Numbered from the stretch's first letter, positions 24,470 through 32,611 are shown. The stretch is 34,186 bases of DNA from CAYHGV01 sp964356135 (GCA_964356135.1 CAYHGV010000022.1:1-34186); one strand, 5' to 3'. Notes: generated by a model from the letters alone, not told the origin. A program made the numbers and translations.

Positions 24470-25600
24470 TCAGTCCTCTTTGAGAATTTCTAAACCTTTG
24501 ACGAAAGGAACTGGAAGAATTAATCCAGACGAATCATGGCGAGTTTTTCCTTCAACTCTCATTCTAACTATTTCCTGATCTCTTACGCACAGATAGTGAT
24601 AGCGCAGCTTCCTTTTGCCGCCTTTGTGGTCTTCAGCTTCTCCAAAGAAAGCGAGATCACTCTCAGAGACCCCAAGTAGATCCTGCCACCGATCAGCATT
24701 TATTAAATCTATATCGGTCGAGACGGTTCCTGCAATGAGCCCATCAATCACATAATTAGAGTATGTAATCCATCTCCCGCACTTACCACACCGGAAAGGT
24801 TGGGGCTGCCAATGACCACCTAACCTCACGGAGAATAAAGGAATTGAAGTCACCAAGGAAAACCTGGTGTTTTGATCATCTTTAGCGCTTCCTACTTCTA
24901 TTCCGAAAACTTGGCCTTTCTCACGGAACAGGAGAAAATCAGGCGGTGCGAGGTAATCAACCCAACCGTCCGGTTCGTTTTGGCTGCCGCCCCTAATAAG
25001 CCTCTGGTTGAGAAGCAAGGGAACGACATATCCGTATTTCTTCAAGTGAAGCATAGCGTAAACAATTAACTCAACGGCGAGTCCAAGCCGCTTTGGAAGA
25101 AGTGAGTCAAAAATATTTTCGTATTCCTCCCCCACATTACCTACAATCCATCCATTGTAGTCTTTTAAAGCCTGAATATCCGAAGACAATCCTTCATATC
25201 CGGGCTCAATGAAATCAGTTACGTTTATGTTGGCCTCGAGCTCGGATATAACAATCTTACGTACATCGGGGTCAACGGAAAGATTTTCTTGCAAAATAAG
25301 GAGATTAGCTACTCGGAGTAATAGCTCTATAAACTTTTTCATGTTCCCGGTACTCTCAACTGCAGCAAAGTAGCCTCGGCCAACAAAGATGTACTGAAAG
25401 ATATCAGCCAATATCATTTGACGGGCGACATTCTTTCCTACCTTTCCACCAGCGTATAGCTGACGTGCGAAAATATCCAAGCCGATTGCTTCAACCTTTT
25501 CATTCGCAGCCTTGTATTGAGAATCATGGGCTAACAGTGTCTTATGGAGAACAGACAGGTGTTTTACTGATACCCCGAGTTTATGAAAGAGAATATCCAT
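24470..25600 (-). CDS. Predicted type II restriction endonuclease of the RM operon
   Basis: A 376-aa protein downstream of a methyltransferase gene. It contains PPDF (D221) then E235-V-G-S-A-K240, a PD-(D/E)xK-like core in which the second acidic residue and lysine are four residues apart instead of one, so the assignment is tentative. C271 and C274 with C338 (and H336) suggest a zinc-stabilised lobe. AAGGAGT lies upstream of ATG 25600, 13 nt after the stop of the 53-aa ORF. It is likely the cognate nuclease of the SPPY methyltransferase; the recognition sequence cannot be read. An alternative is a nuclease of another island system. Confidence 0.6.
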   Translation of the reverse strand: MDILFHKLGVSVKHLSVLHKTLLAHDSQYKAANEKVEAIGLDIFARQLYAGGKVGKNVARQMILADIFQYIFVGRGYFAAVESTGNMKKFIELLLRVANLLILQENLSVDPDVRKIVISELEANINVTDFIEPGYEGLSSDIQALKDYNGWIVGNVGEEYENIFDSLLPKRLGLAVELIVYAMLHLKKYGYVVPLLLNQRLIRGGSQNEPDGWVDYLAPPDFLLFREKGQVFGIEVGSAKDDQNTRFSLVTSIPLFSVRLGGHWQPQPFRCGKCGRWITYSNYVIDGLIAGTVSTDIDLINADRWQDLLGVSESDLAFFGEAEDHKGGKRKLRYHYLCVRDQEIVRMRVEGKTRHDSSGLILPVPFVKGLEILKED

Positions 25601-25613
25601 GTGTTACTCCTTT

Positions 25614-25775
25614 CTAAAGAGTGAGAAATGAATAGATAGCAAGTATATCCTTACCCAACAATCTCGTATGAAATGGCATGGCGGCGGGCTCTGGTTTGTA
25701 GTTCTCGAACTTACTTCTCAGACTCGCCTTGAGGACTGCTTCGATGTCGCTGATTTGCGGTTTCGAAAACCCCAT
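25614..25775 (-). CDS. 53-aa coupled ORF, possibly an N-terminal relic of a restriction endonuclease
   Basis: Frame M-G-F-S-K-P-Q ... KFENYKPEPAAMPFHTRLLGKD, then LAIYSFLTL and TAG. The ATG (25775-25773) overlaps the methyltransferase stop by one base (TGATG), so it is co-translated. The segment PFHTRLLGKDxxAxYSF resembles the start of some RM-linked endonucleases (TdeIII-like as I recall); homologues continue where this one ends. It may be a truncated endonuclease replaced by the 376-aa gene, or a small subunit. Needs homology search. Confidence 0.5.
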   Translation of the reverse strand: MGFSKPQISDIEAVLKASLRSKFENYKPEPAAMPFHTRLLGKDILAIYSFLTL

Positions 25776-27502
25776 CACACCTCCTTCTGTTTCAGATGAA
25801 ATATCGATTCGGAATAAGCTGACTTATCTCGTTCAGTGCGATTCAAAACCGGACGCTTAAACTGATTGACGATACGCATGCTCGCTTTCTCAGCGATCGT
25901 AGGATAAAGATTGAACTTGTCATTGGCAACCAAGAATACATTGTAGTCAGGCACAAGCACCTGGCGGCAATTGTTCAAAACTTCGGAAATCCCCACGACA
26001 TACGAATCACGTGCTTCACGACCTTGACCCTTTGAAAGAGGACTAATCTCAAGCTCGTCATGCCGATCAAACCCGAAAAGCTCATAGGCATACGCGTGTT
26101 GCTCATGGTAGTCAATCAGGCCAACATAGGGAGGACTTGAGAAAATACCTCTTATCCCTTTCTCTTTTATGGTTGTGGCAAAGAGGGGAATTCTTTTCTC
26201 CAGTTCCTTGAGAATATCTATCGCCCTTGAGTCCCCAGTAAGGCAAATTTGATAAGTCTTAGTCCTTAGTTTTCTGAATTGTGCAAGACGAGTCACCGTG
26301 TCGGTGCAGTAGCGCTCCCACCACGAAAGAATTGAAAACAAGGGTTTACATACCTTCCCATGCTTCGGGCAATAGTAGGTCGTCGCTACTGGATCCTTCA
26401 ACGTAGCCAAGTCGAAATGAGTTGTTGCCCGACAGGACCGGATCGTTCGGCTGAGAATAATGGTAAGTATCCTCTTGATAGTGGCATCCTTAACCTGCTT
26501 TACGAGATCGAGAACGAATTCAATCTCCACCCTAACCGGCTTCAGGTACCATTTGCCTAAAAAACCTTGGGCGTTGGTTTGCCTCAAATCAATGTCGTAT
26601 TTGTTGATCAGTTCGAAATAGATTTCAAGGAACTCTTTCGCTTGAGCTTCACCATAGGCGTCTTCGCTCATCAATCCTCGCTTCTTTTGGCTCTTGTGGT
26701 CTTGTAACGGAAAGCGCTCGTTATTAAATGCCGACAAACGCTCAGCGAGGTCGGCTTCAAAAGCTTGGGTCTTCGCACCTGCGATAAAACTCCTCAACGC
26801 CCTGATGATTTTCTGCACTTCTTCATAGAGTGCAGTCAGGTTGTAATCTCCCACTTTCACATTGCTGATTAGGGCGTTGAACGATGATACATCAATGCCC
26901 ACTGCATGCATTCCAAGTTCATTTGCCTCGACAAGAGTGGTTCCACTGCCACAAAATGGGTCCAATACTACGTCTCCCGGGCTGAAACAAACCTGCTTTT
27001 TGAATTCGTCTACATGGTCGTCCAAGAAGTACTCTACAAGTTGCGGTATAAATTTACCTTTGTACGGATGGAGCCGGTGAACATGCTTTGTCGTGTCCGC
27101 TTCTTTTAAATGATCGAAGGACAGGTGCCAATCGAGATCATCACCCAAACGATTCTTCCATGCTAATTCCCGACGGCCAAGATAAGATCGGTAGTACTCT
27201 GCCAATTCCTGCCTATCAACCATTGCCCCATCGCTCCCACCCCGCTTTCTGATTCTTCCATACTGAATCAGGTAGGATATATTCGACGGGGTAACCTTCT
27301 TGCCCAGGTACTCGGTAGCCCACTCACTTGCCTGCCGAATTGTCATCAGCTCTGGTACTTGCTCTCCGGAGGAGGTACGCTGAGTAGTCGTTTGAATACC
27401 TGCCTCAAGTTTACCACCGTAAACCGAATCGGCCTCGTGAACCAATTCTAACAATCTCTGTTGTCCAATCGAAGGACTTTTATAAATCTTTCTTCCTGAC
27501 AT
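25775..27502 (-). CDS. SPPY-type DNA methyltransferase with N-terminal HTH domain
   Basis: A 575-aa DNA amino-methyltransferase. AdoMet motif DPFCGSGTT (181-189), followed by VGIDVSS, comes first; the catalytic SPPY (456-459) comes near the C-terminus after a 260-aa insertion with a recognition-domain-like region containing CPKHGKVC. SPPY points to N4-cytosine (or N6-adenine) methylation. Motif I before IV is unlike the usual beta order. Residues about 51-105 (MTIRQASEWATEYL... ISYLIQYGRIRKRGG) look like a MerR/excisionase-type HTH, which could autoregulate the operon as a controller. It is followed by the coupled 53-aa ORF and the endonuclease, and preceded by a 58-aa gene and the promoter at 27907-27934. 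Confidence 0.85.
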   Translation of the reverse strand: MSGRKIYKSPSIGQQRLLELVHEADSVYGGKLEAGIQTTTQRTSSGEQVPELMTIRQASEWATEYLGKKVTPSNISYLIQYGRIRKRGGSDGAMVDRQELAEYYRSYLGRRELAWKNRLGDDLDWHLSFDHLKEADTTKHVHRLHPYKGKFIPQLVEYFLDDHVDEFKKQVCFSPGDVVLDPFCGSGTTLVEANELGMHAVGIDVSSFNALISNVKVGDYNLTALYEEVQKIIRALRSFIAGAKTQAFEADLAERLSAFNNERFPLQDHKSQKKRGLMSEDAYGEAQAKEFLEIYFELINKYDIDLRQTNAQGFLGKWYLKPVRVEIEFVLDLVKQVKDATIKRILTIILSRTIRSCRATTHFDLATLKDPVATTYYCPKHGKVCKPLFSILSWWERYCTDTVTRLAQFRKLRTKTYQICLTGDSRAIDILKELEKRIPLFATTIKEKGIRGIFSSPPYVGLIDYHEQHAYAYELFGFDRHDELEISPLSKGQGREARDSYVVGISEVLNNCRQVLVPDYNVFLVANDKFNLYPTIAEKASMRIVNQFKRPVLNRTERDKSAYSESIFHLKQKEV

Positions 27503-27599
27503 TCAGAATGACAAACTCGTTTGGCTTGACCACTCGTAGGGGAAAGAGGGACAGTACCCTTTGCTCTTAGATGGTATCGGCCTTTTTACTTCAGGCATT

Positions 27600-27776
27600 T
27601 TAAATTTCGTTCGCCGTATCGGCTTCTTTCCAATTATCAAGATTCGATGATAATTCTTCATGGTTAATCTTCCTTTGTCTTGCAATCAAAATTGCTTCAT
27701 CTTCTGTTTCAGCATTAATTTCATACGTGCAAAAACTAGTATAATAAACCTGTACTTCATATTTTTTAGTTTCCAT
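27600..27776 (-). CDS. Small protein at the head of the RM operon
   Basis: A 58-aa protein (METKKYEVQVYYTSFCTYEI ... AETEDEAILIARQRKINHEEL). The N-terminal strand, conserved-looking ETEDEA helix and basic end suggest a small alpha/beta fold such as uncharacterised DpnD/PcfM-like proteins, from memory of the pattern. Supported by TAGGAG five nt before ATG and by the promoter at 27907-27934. Its stop lies about 100 nt before the methyltransferase start at 27502. Could be a controller or anti-restriction partner; unknown. Confidence 0.6.
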   Translation of the reverse strand: METKKYEVQVYYTSFCTYEINAETEDEAILIARQRKINHEELSSNLDNWKEADTANEI

Positions 27777-27906
27777 TTATACTCCTATTTTTTGGGTATT
27801 TTCCATTGGGGATATTTCGGGCCAAACCAAAATATAAATTCCTCTGGATATCTGAATCCTCACCAATTCGCCCTCCGCCACCCTTATCTCTGCTTTCATG
27901 GTTGCA

Positions 27907-27934
27907 ATAATATCGGTTTTTTATCGCCTGTCAA
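27907..27934 (-). promoter_or_regulatory. Promoter of the small-gene/RM operon
   Basis: Minus-strand TTGACA (27934-27929), 16-nt spacer, TATTAT (27912-27907). Leader of about 124 nt to ATG 27776. It lies in the gene-free interval 27777-28117, which also holds a CCCCC-TCAA-GGGGG hairpin at 27970-27983. Confidence 0.6.
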
Positions 27935-28117
27935 GGTTCAAAATTTCCCGCCCCCTCTCCTCAATCCTACCCCCTCAAGGGGGAGGAGGATTTCAAAAAC
28001 CAGTCTTTCCCCATCACGCTTCTGGAAATCAATACTTGTTAGCGACTGCAACATTTGCTAATAGACCAAAGGTCCGCCCTCACTTTCCTACATGACGTGA
28101 TACGAAATCCACTACTC

Positions 28118-28819
28118 TTACTTTTTTCGCGTAGTTTCACTTTTAATAAAATCACTTATTGTTTTTGCCTTAAGTTGTGAAGTTTCACCTAAAGACAAAT
28201 AGTTGCCGCAAGACTTACATACCATTTGCAAGTGTCTATATCCGATTGAGTATTCTCTAACAAGCAATATTTTACAGCCGGCACATAAAATTTCACCTGT
28301 AATATATTCGGGCGCATATTTCAAATCAACTGATTTTGGATACTGAATTCTTAACTTAAATCGACCATCACCTGATGCTGGAACAATGATCATACTATAT
28401 TCGAATTCCTTTTTTGCCTTTTGTTCATCAGAACCGGAACCAGATCGTTTGAAATATAAGCAAACGGGGTAGATACTTTCTATAATTTTTTGACGATCCA
28501 AGCTAAAATCTTCTTCTCCTTGATGGGCTACTGGCTTAGAAACACCCCATTCAGAAATAAAATATATCCTTTTTTTCCCCGCTGCATATCCAACTTCCCA
28601 ATTCACATCTTTAGACTCCGACGCATACGACGAATACAATACTAATACTGCATCGGAAGCATCGATCTTTGACTTCAATTTGTCACTTAACCTATCACTC
28701 GGCTTTGGATCTCTTTCGGCTATATAAAGGTTGACCCCAATCAACCTGAAACCTAAATTAAGCAACTCTATAATATTTAAATCGTCAGGATGGTTACTGT
28801 GACTTAAAAAGACATTCAT
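28118..28819 (-). CDS. TIR-domain protein with C-terminal zinc-ribbon-like segment
   Basis: A 233-aa protein. The TIR domain (about 1-130) has VFLSHS, a D-A-S-D strand and WEVGYAAG with the candidate catalytic E75. From about 135 it carries an extra beta-rich region, then C178-A-G-C181 and C200-K-S-C203 with 18 residues between, a zinc-ribbon arrangement. No membrane segment. The ATG at 28819 has no clear Shine-Dalgarno. A consensus promoter lies at 29033-29061 and the direct repeat's right copy (28881-28956) in between. TIR proteins of this kind act as NAD-degrading effectors in antiphage systems; a sensing or nucleic-acid role for the zinc segment is inferred. Confidence 0.75.
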   Translation of the reverse strand: MNVFLSHSNHPDDLNIIELLNLGFRLIGVNLYIAERDPKPSDRLSDKLKSKIDASDAVLVLYSSYASESKDVNWEVGYAAGKKRIYFISEWGVSKPVAHQGEEDFSLDRQKIIESIYPVCLYFKRSGSGSDEQKAKKEFEYSMIIVPASGDGRFKLRIQYPKSVDLKYAPEYITGEILCAGCKILLVREYSIGYRHLQMVCKSCGNYLSLGETSQLKAKTISDFIKSETTRKK

Positions 28820-28880
28820 TATGAAAAGAAAAGAGAATTGTCACTTTTCGCTCTTCCCGCTAGCCATATTTTCCCGCATA

Positions 28881-28956
28881 CTAATGTAGTCAGGTCTACA
28901 CATTTCACTTGGTGGTCGTTTTTACTAATTCGGATAGGGTTTTGTTGAATTAGTGA
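28881..28956 (+). repeat. Direct repeat, right copy (flanks the RM/TIR module)
   Basis: Partner of 24315-24390; core 28898-28934. It begins near GTCAGGTCTAC (28889-28899), which recurs at 23792. The copies are 4566 bp apart and enclose the RM operon and the TIR-zinc gene. Confidence 0.85.
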
Positions 28957-29032
28957 ATTACAAATTCCAGTGAGTGGTAGAATCCCTAATGATTCTCCCT
29001 TTCCTATCATTAGTTCTACTTTCATCACCCAG

Positions 29033-29061
29033 ATTATAGGGGCCTTTCCTACCGATGTCAA
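29033..29061 (-). promoter_or_regulatory. Consensus promoter upstream of the TIR-zinc gene
   Basis: Minus-strand TTGACA (29061-29056), 17-nt spacer, perfect TATAAT (29038-29033). Predicted start near 29026, so the transcript crosses the direct repeat before the TIR start at 28819. Confidence 0.6.
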
Positions 29062-29308
29062 GCTTTCGGATTTCCCTTCTCGTTTTTCCCTCTCTCCCCA
29101 ATTTTTTCCAATCAAGGAGGAGGATTTAAAAAATAGCCTGAACCTTTATCTCTCCGGAAAAGGGGTAATTCTGGGGTCTGGTTTGACTTTTTGACATTTC
29201 TCTCTGTGAGAGATTCGTTGGTTTGAACACGACGACTACGAGGACAGACCAGCCCAGGATAATTGCATCGAAAACGGAACAGGCAGCCGAATTCCATCTA
29301 AATTCATG

Positions 29309-29620
29309 CTACCCCATAAAAAAAGTAAATGTTTGAAATATCTGTCGAGCATCTTCACCCTTCTGCATCAAGTAATGAATAGCTTTATTAAAATATTCAA
29401 ATACTTTTTCACCCGTTTCGTCAATAATTATCAGTTTTTCATATTCAATGGGGTCTCCAAGATTTTTATCGCCAAAGGTTCTCGATTGACTGAACGCCTC
29501 ATTGTTCTTCAGTATTTTTAACACCTCCTCCGCTATATCCTTTTCTTTGTATTCGGAAAGTCGAATATCGACTTTTTCTTTTTCATTTTTGATCATTTTA
29601 TGTCCATACAACACTTTCAT
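29309..29620 (-). CDS. Hypothetical protein
   Basis: A 103-aa charged protein (KNEKEKVDIRLSEYKEKDIAEEVLKILKNNEAFSQ, then IDETGEKVFEYFNKAIHYLMQKGEDARQIF). Predicted helical with a strand hairpin; no family recognised. GGAGGG lies four nt before ATG. A perfect stem-loop (29643-29664) sits 12 nt upstream of that ribosome-binding site. No partner gene. Confidence 0.55.
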   Translation of the reverse strand: MKVLYGHKMIKNEKEKVDIRLSEYKEKDIAEEVLKILKNNEAFSQSRTFGDKNLGDPIEYEKLIIIDETGEKVFEYFNKAIHYLMQKGEDARQIFQTFTFFMG

Positions 29621-29642
29621 TTATCCCTCCATTTTCGGCATG

Positions 29643-29669
29643 ATATCCGCAGGAGTGCGGATATTTTTT
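29643..29669 (+). terminator. Hairpin with T tract (plus strand)
   Basis: Perfect 9-bp arms (29643-29651 and 29656-29664, ATATCCGCA and its complement), loop GGAG, then TTTTT. It would terminate plus-strand transcripts, but no plus gene precedes it. On the minus strand it stands just before the Shine-Dalgarno of the 103-aa gene. Confidence 0.6.
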
Positions 29670-29798
29670 ATTGAAGCCGGGACCGAGCCCTCGATTCTCG
29701 TTGGTGAAGGTGCCGTCGGTATCAACAATACGGTTTAGCTCCTTAACCTTCCCGGAATTCGAATCCAAATAATTCTGCTGCTTTGCACGGTACTTCCT

Positions 29799-31322
29799 TT
29801 ACGCCATTTTCCTTAAGAGCCCCTGGCAGGCACTGATAAGCCGGTCGAAATGTTCACGTGCGAGCCAGGGACAGGCGTCACACCGTAATGGAATTTCGGT
29901 CGGCGCAGGCCTGCCGGTTTTCGGATCGCGATTGGGAATAGACCCTTCCGGGAACTCTTGTGCCTCCGGGTCAGGGGACCGCGTTAACCCGTGGGGTCCC
30001 AGGCCTCCGGCTCCGAGTCGCATCCCGGCTTCTTTGAACAGGCGGTCCCGGAACTCGATGACCAGCTTCCCATCCCGGCGTTGAGATTTTTTTGGGAACG
30101 GATTGAAGGCGACGATACCGCTTTTGAGCTCCGGGTCATAGATCGGCTGGAGAATGGCATCTTCACCGAAGGTTTTCATAATTTTCTCTCTTGCATAGTC
30201 CGCAAGGGCGAGGATATAGTCTTGAATCCGCTTGCGTCCGAGCACATCCCATAATTCGCAAACTTCGCCGAGTGCCCGCCAATCAGCCGACTCAGGAAAA
30301 CCATAGACACTGAGTGCTGCACCGATGTCGAAACCATCCGGTCGTGAGCCATCAGTGGGAGCATTGAGGTCCCCGCTTCGGATAATGTAAAATCGGGGAA
30401 GCGGGTTCTGGTTTGCCGGGAGGAGGGCGTTCCGCGCATAGAGAATACCCGTGCCGCCGGGGCCGCATTGCCATTTATGTCCTGAAATTCCCCAGAAATC
30501 AACACCAATCTCGTCGAGCTTCGGATCGATCATTCCACCGTAGTGCGCTCCATCCGCAACGGTAATAATGCCAAATGCCTGGGCAAGCCGGGCTATCCGT
30601 TTTGAAGGAAGCATCTGGCCGTTGGGATTGGTTATGCCGGAGAAAAAGATCGCCTTGGTCTTTCCTGGTGTGATCCTCCGTTTTATTGAATTGACTACTT
30701 CTTCTGCGGTTGTTTCGCGCGCCATCGGCAAACCGAATTGCCGCACCGTGACACCATATCTTCTTGCCATGCGCAAGACCGTGGCAACGCAGTTCGGATA
30801 TTCCATAGTTGAACAAAGAATCTCATCACCTGGTTTCCAGTCTATGCCCATTAAAATCTGGCTGACGGCATCGGTAGTGTTTCGGGAAATGGCAATCTCG
30901 TCGACTTTTGCGCCATAACTCTTGGCAATTTTTTCCCGGGTTTTTTCGGAAGGCTCGAGATAGACCGGGAAGGGGTCATGGGCAATCTGATCAAGGCCTT
31001 CTTTGAATCGTTTCATGATCGGAATCGGCATCGAGCCCTTTTGGCCGATGGCAAAATAGGGTGCGGTCTGATCCAGCGTGAATAACCTGGCAAATTCTCG
31101 GAAGAAGGGTTCTTCCCGGTCAAGAAAAGCCTTGAGCGTATCGGACGGCGTTTTCTTTTTGGCTGCTGCCTGAAGAATGCCGGGGCTTACGGTAAGTGTA
31201 AACACGGCTGCAGCCGCACCGGCACCAAGCCGTGAAAGGAACTGCCGGCGAGTGAGCTCCGGTTGATTGAGAAGCTGTTCAAAAACGGTTAAATCCGGTT
31301 CTTCAAATGCTTTCCGACCCAT
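29799..31322 (-). CDS. Tat-exported PLP enzyme, isopenicillin-N-epimerase/class V aminotransferase type
   Basis: A 507-aa fold-type I PLP enzyme. The N-terminus has a twin-arginine signal (T-R25-R26-Q-F-L-S, hydrophobic GAGAAAAVFTLTV, cleavage near 52), so the folded holoenzyme should cross the inner membrane. The active-site layout ADGAH (D257) and the Schiff-base lysine in SGHKWQCGPGGTG (K283) match CefD-like class V aminotransferases, which carry the pattern CHKWLxxPxG. GGGGAG precedes ATG 31322. Substrate is unknown; extracytoplasmic amino-acid epimerisation or desulfuration is conceivable. Promoter at 31486-31513. Confidence 0.88.
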   Translation of the reverse strand: MGRKAFEEPDLTVFEQLLNQPELTRRQFLSRLGAGAAAAVFTLTVSPGILQAAAKKKTPSDTLKAFLDREEPFFREFARLFTLDQTAPYFAIGQKGSMPIPIMKRFKEGLDQIAHDPFPVYLEPSEKTREKIAKSYGAKVDEIAISRNTTDAVSQILMGIDWKPGDEILCSTMEYPNCVATVLRMARRYGVTVRQFGLPMARETTAEEVVNSIKRRITPGKTKAIFFSGITNPNGQMLPSKRIARLAQAFGIITVADGAHYGGMIDPKLDEIGVDFWGISGHKWQCGPGGTGILYARNALLPANQNPLPRFYIIRSGDLNAPTDGSRPDGFDIGAALSVYGFPESADWRALGEVCELWDVLGRKRIQDYILALADYAREKIMKTFGEDAILQPIYDPELKSGIVAFNPFPKKSQRRDGKLVIEFRDRLFKEAGMRLGAGGLGPHGLTRSPDPEAQEFPEGSIPNRDPKTGRPAPTEIPLRCDACPWLAREHFDRLISACQGLLRKMA

Positions 31323-31727
31323 CGTGCTCCCCTTCCTTATTTTTCATTTTTTGGAGTAATCGTTATTTCTGGTGAGAATATTTTTTTATTATAGCAGAAT
31401 TGCTGGGTTCCCTTTTCCATTTCAAAATAATTGGAACTCATTCTTCCTTTCCTTGTCTCACCCTTATTTCAGATTTCATTGCCGGATTCTAATAGGGTTT
31501 TCCTCTCTGTCAAGATCACAGGATTAGAATCCTGAAAAATCATTTTTACCACGAAAACCGGGGAATTTAGAAAACACGAAATTGTAACATATTGAAAATA
31601 CTACACTTTATTTTTCGTGATTTGAGTTCCTTGCAGTCACTCTATTTTTCGAATTTCGTCCTTTCGTGCTTTCGTGATAATTTTGGTTCTTCGTCAGAGG
31701 TCACAGGATTTATCGGTAGTCGCCGCC
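31323..31727. repeat. Intergenic region with paired CACGAA-type repeats
   Basis: Holds the aminotransferase promoter at its left and, from about 31551 to 31680, degenerate CACGAA words (ACCACGAA, AACACGAAA) answered by their complements (TTTCGTG, TTTCGTCC) on the right. They form a loose inverted repeat of the ACCACGAA class common in environmental genomes. No gene is supported. Confidence 0.5.
31486..31513 (-). promoter_or_regulatory. Promoter of the Tat-exported PLP enzyme gene
   Basis: Minus-strand TTGACA (31513-31508), 16-nt spacer, TAGAAT (31491-31486). Leader of about 157 nt to ATG 31322. Confidence 0.55.
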
Positions 31728-32609
31728 TTACGGAAAGGTAAGCTTCAGGACGAATTGCTCCCAGGTCTTTTTAAAACTGTCCATATCTTCTACATTCAGA
31801 ATTCTTTTCAGGGTTTTGTAGCCGGTCGGGTCGTCGGTCCGATGAGCGAAAAAATCATTATAAAATTTTACCAAAAGCCCCTGCTCCTGGAGATAGTAGC
31901 AGAGATAGCGCGCCTGGGCGTAGTTCGTTCCCCGGTCCTTCAAATAAAACCCGTCTTCGTCCATTGTGCAAAGCATCTCAAACGATGGCACAAGGTTCTC
32001 CTTTATCGCCGATTGAAGTCCTTTGAGCCGCCAGTTGGTATACCCGTAGATATGGCTTTCTCGTTCGCCGCACTGCTCATAGAGGGATGCCAGACCTTCG
32101 TTCAGCCAGGGCGGACATTCCGGGAAATTCGAACGGATAAACGGATGGACGATCTCGTGCACCAGGGTTCCACCGCCGGTTTCGATATTCATAATCAGGG
32201 CTTTTTCGTTTTCGAGATAGAAGCCATACGGAGTCGTCGGCCCGGTAGAGAAGATTTTTTTTGAGTATTTGTAATAGCTTTTATTGTCTTTGAACAGCCA
32301 GATGTCGATTATCGCCTCCGGGTCTTTTTTGAAATAATCCTGTTTGAGCATGTCGACCGCCCATTTAATCGTCCGCTCTGCACGCAGTTTAACCGTCAGA
32401 GCAGGCTCATCACCGATGACGACGAACGGTTTTTGAATAACAATCGTAAATCCACGGGGAATTTTTTGCTTGAGCCGGGCGCAATGGGCTTCGAAATCGG
32501 CTCTGGTGAAAGGGGACGCATAACAAAAACCTAACGAAGACAAAATCAAGCAACCACGAATCAAATTCGCAAAAGAGGAATCAAAATTCATTTTGTTAAA
32601 AAAGCACAT
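31728..32609 (-). CDS. Exported gluzincin-type metallopeptidase
   Basis: A 293-aa peptidase of the MA-like clan (PF13485 type). It has H151-E-I-V-H155 and the downstream glutamate E171 in WLNEGLASLYEQ, the HExxH...E zinc site of gluzincins, preceded by an edge strand (ALIMNIETGGG). The N-terminus contains a hydrophobic export segment (LIRGCLILSSLGFCYAS). ATG 32609 or, six codons on, ATG 32591 could be the start; neither has a Shine-Dalgarno. The N-terminal domain (GFTIVIQKPFVVIGDEP) is typical of secreted forms. Substrate unknown. Confidence 0.8.
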   Translation of the reverse strand: MCFFNKMNFDSSFANLIRGCLILSSLGFCYASPFTRADFEAHCARLKQKIPRGFTIVIQKPFVVIGDEPALTVKLRAERTIKWAVDMLKQDYFKKDPEAIIDIWLFKDNKSYYKYSKKIFSTGPTTPYGFYLENEKALIMNIETGGGTLVHEIVHPFIRSNFPECPPWLNEGLASLYEQCGERESHIYGYTNWRLKGLQSAIKENLVPSFEMLCTMDEDGFYLKDRGTNYAQARYLCYYLQEQGLLVKFYNDFFAHRTDDPTGYKTLKRILNVEDMDSFKKTWEQFVLKLTFP

Positions 32610-32611
32610 TT

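Larger units (their letters stand above)
28820..29308. other. Gene-free interval upstream of the TIR-zinc gene
   Basis: 489 bases with no supportable gene. It holds the right direct repeat and a perfect TTGACA-17-TATAAT promoter, plus pyrimidine-rich sequence (29061-29110). Open frames here run through the repeat and lack ribosome-binding sites. Confidence 0.6.

Noticed and set aside
27503..27685. 60-aa frame with an AAAGGAAG site before the methyltransferase
   Set aside because: It overlaps, in another frame, the better supported 58-aa gene 27600-27776, and its sequence looks unstructured.
28819..29115. 98-aa frame through the right direct repeat
   Set aside because: Crosses both the promoter and the repeat; no start signal.
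16483..29308. CRISPR array or cas genes in the defence island
   Set aside because: No regularly spaced repeats and no Cas-type motifs; the repeats seen are single pairs.
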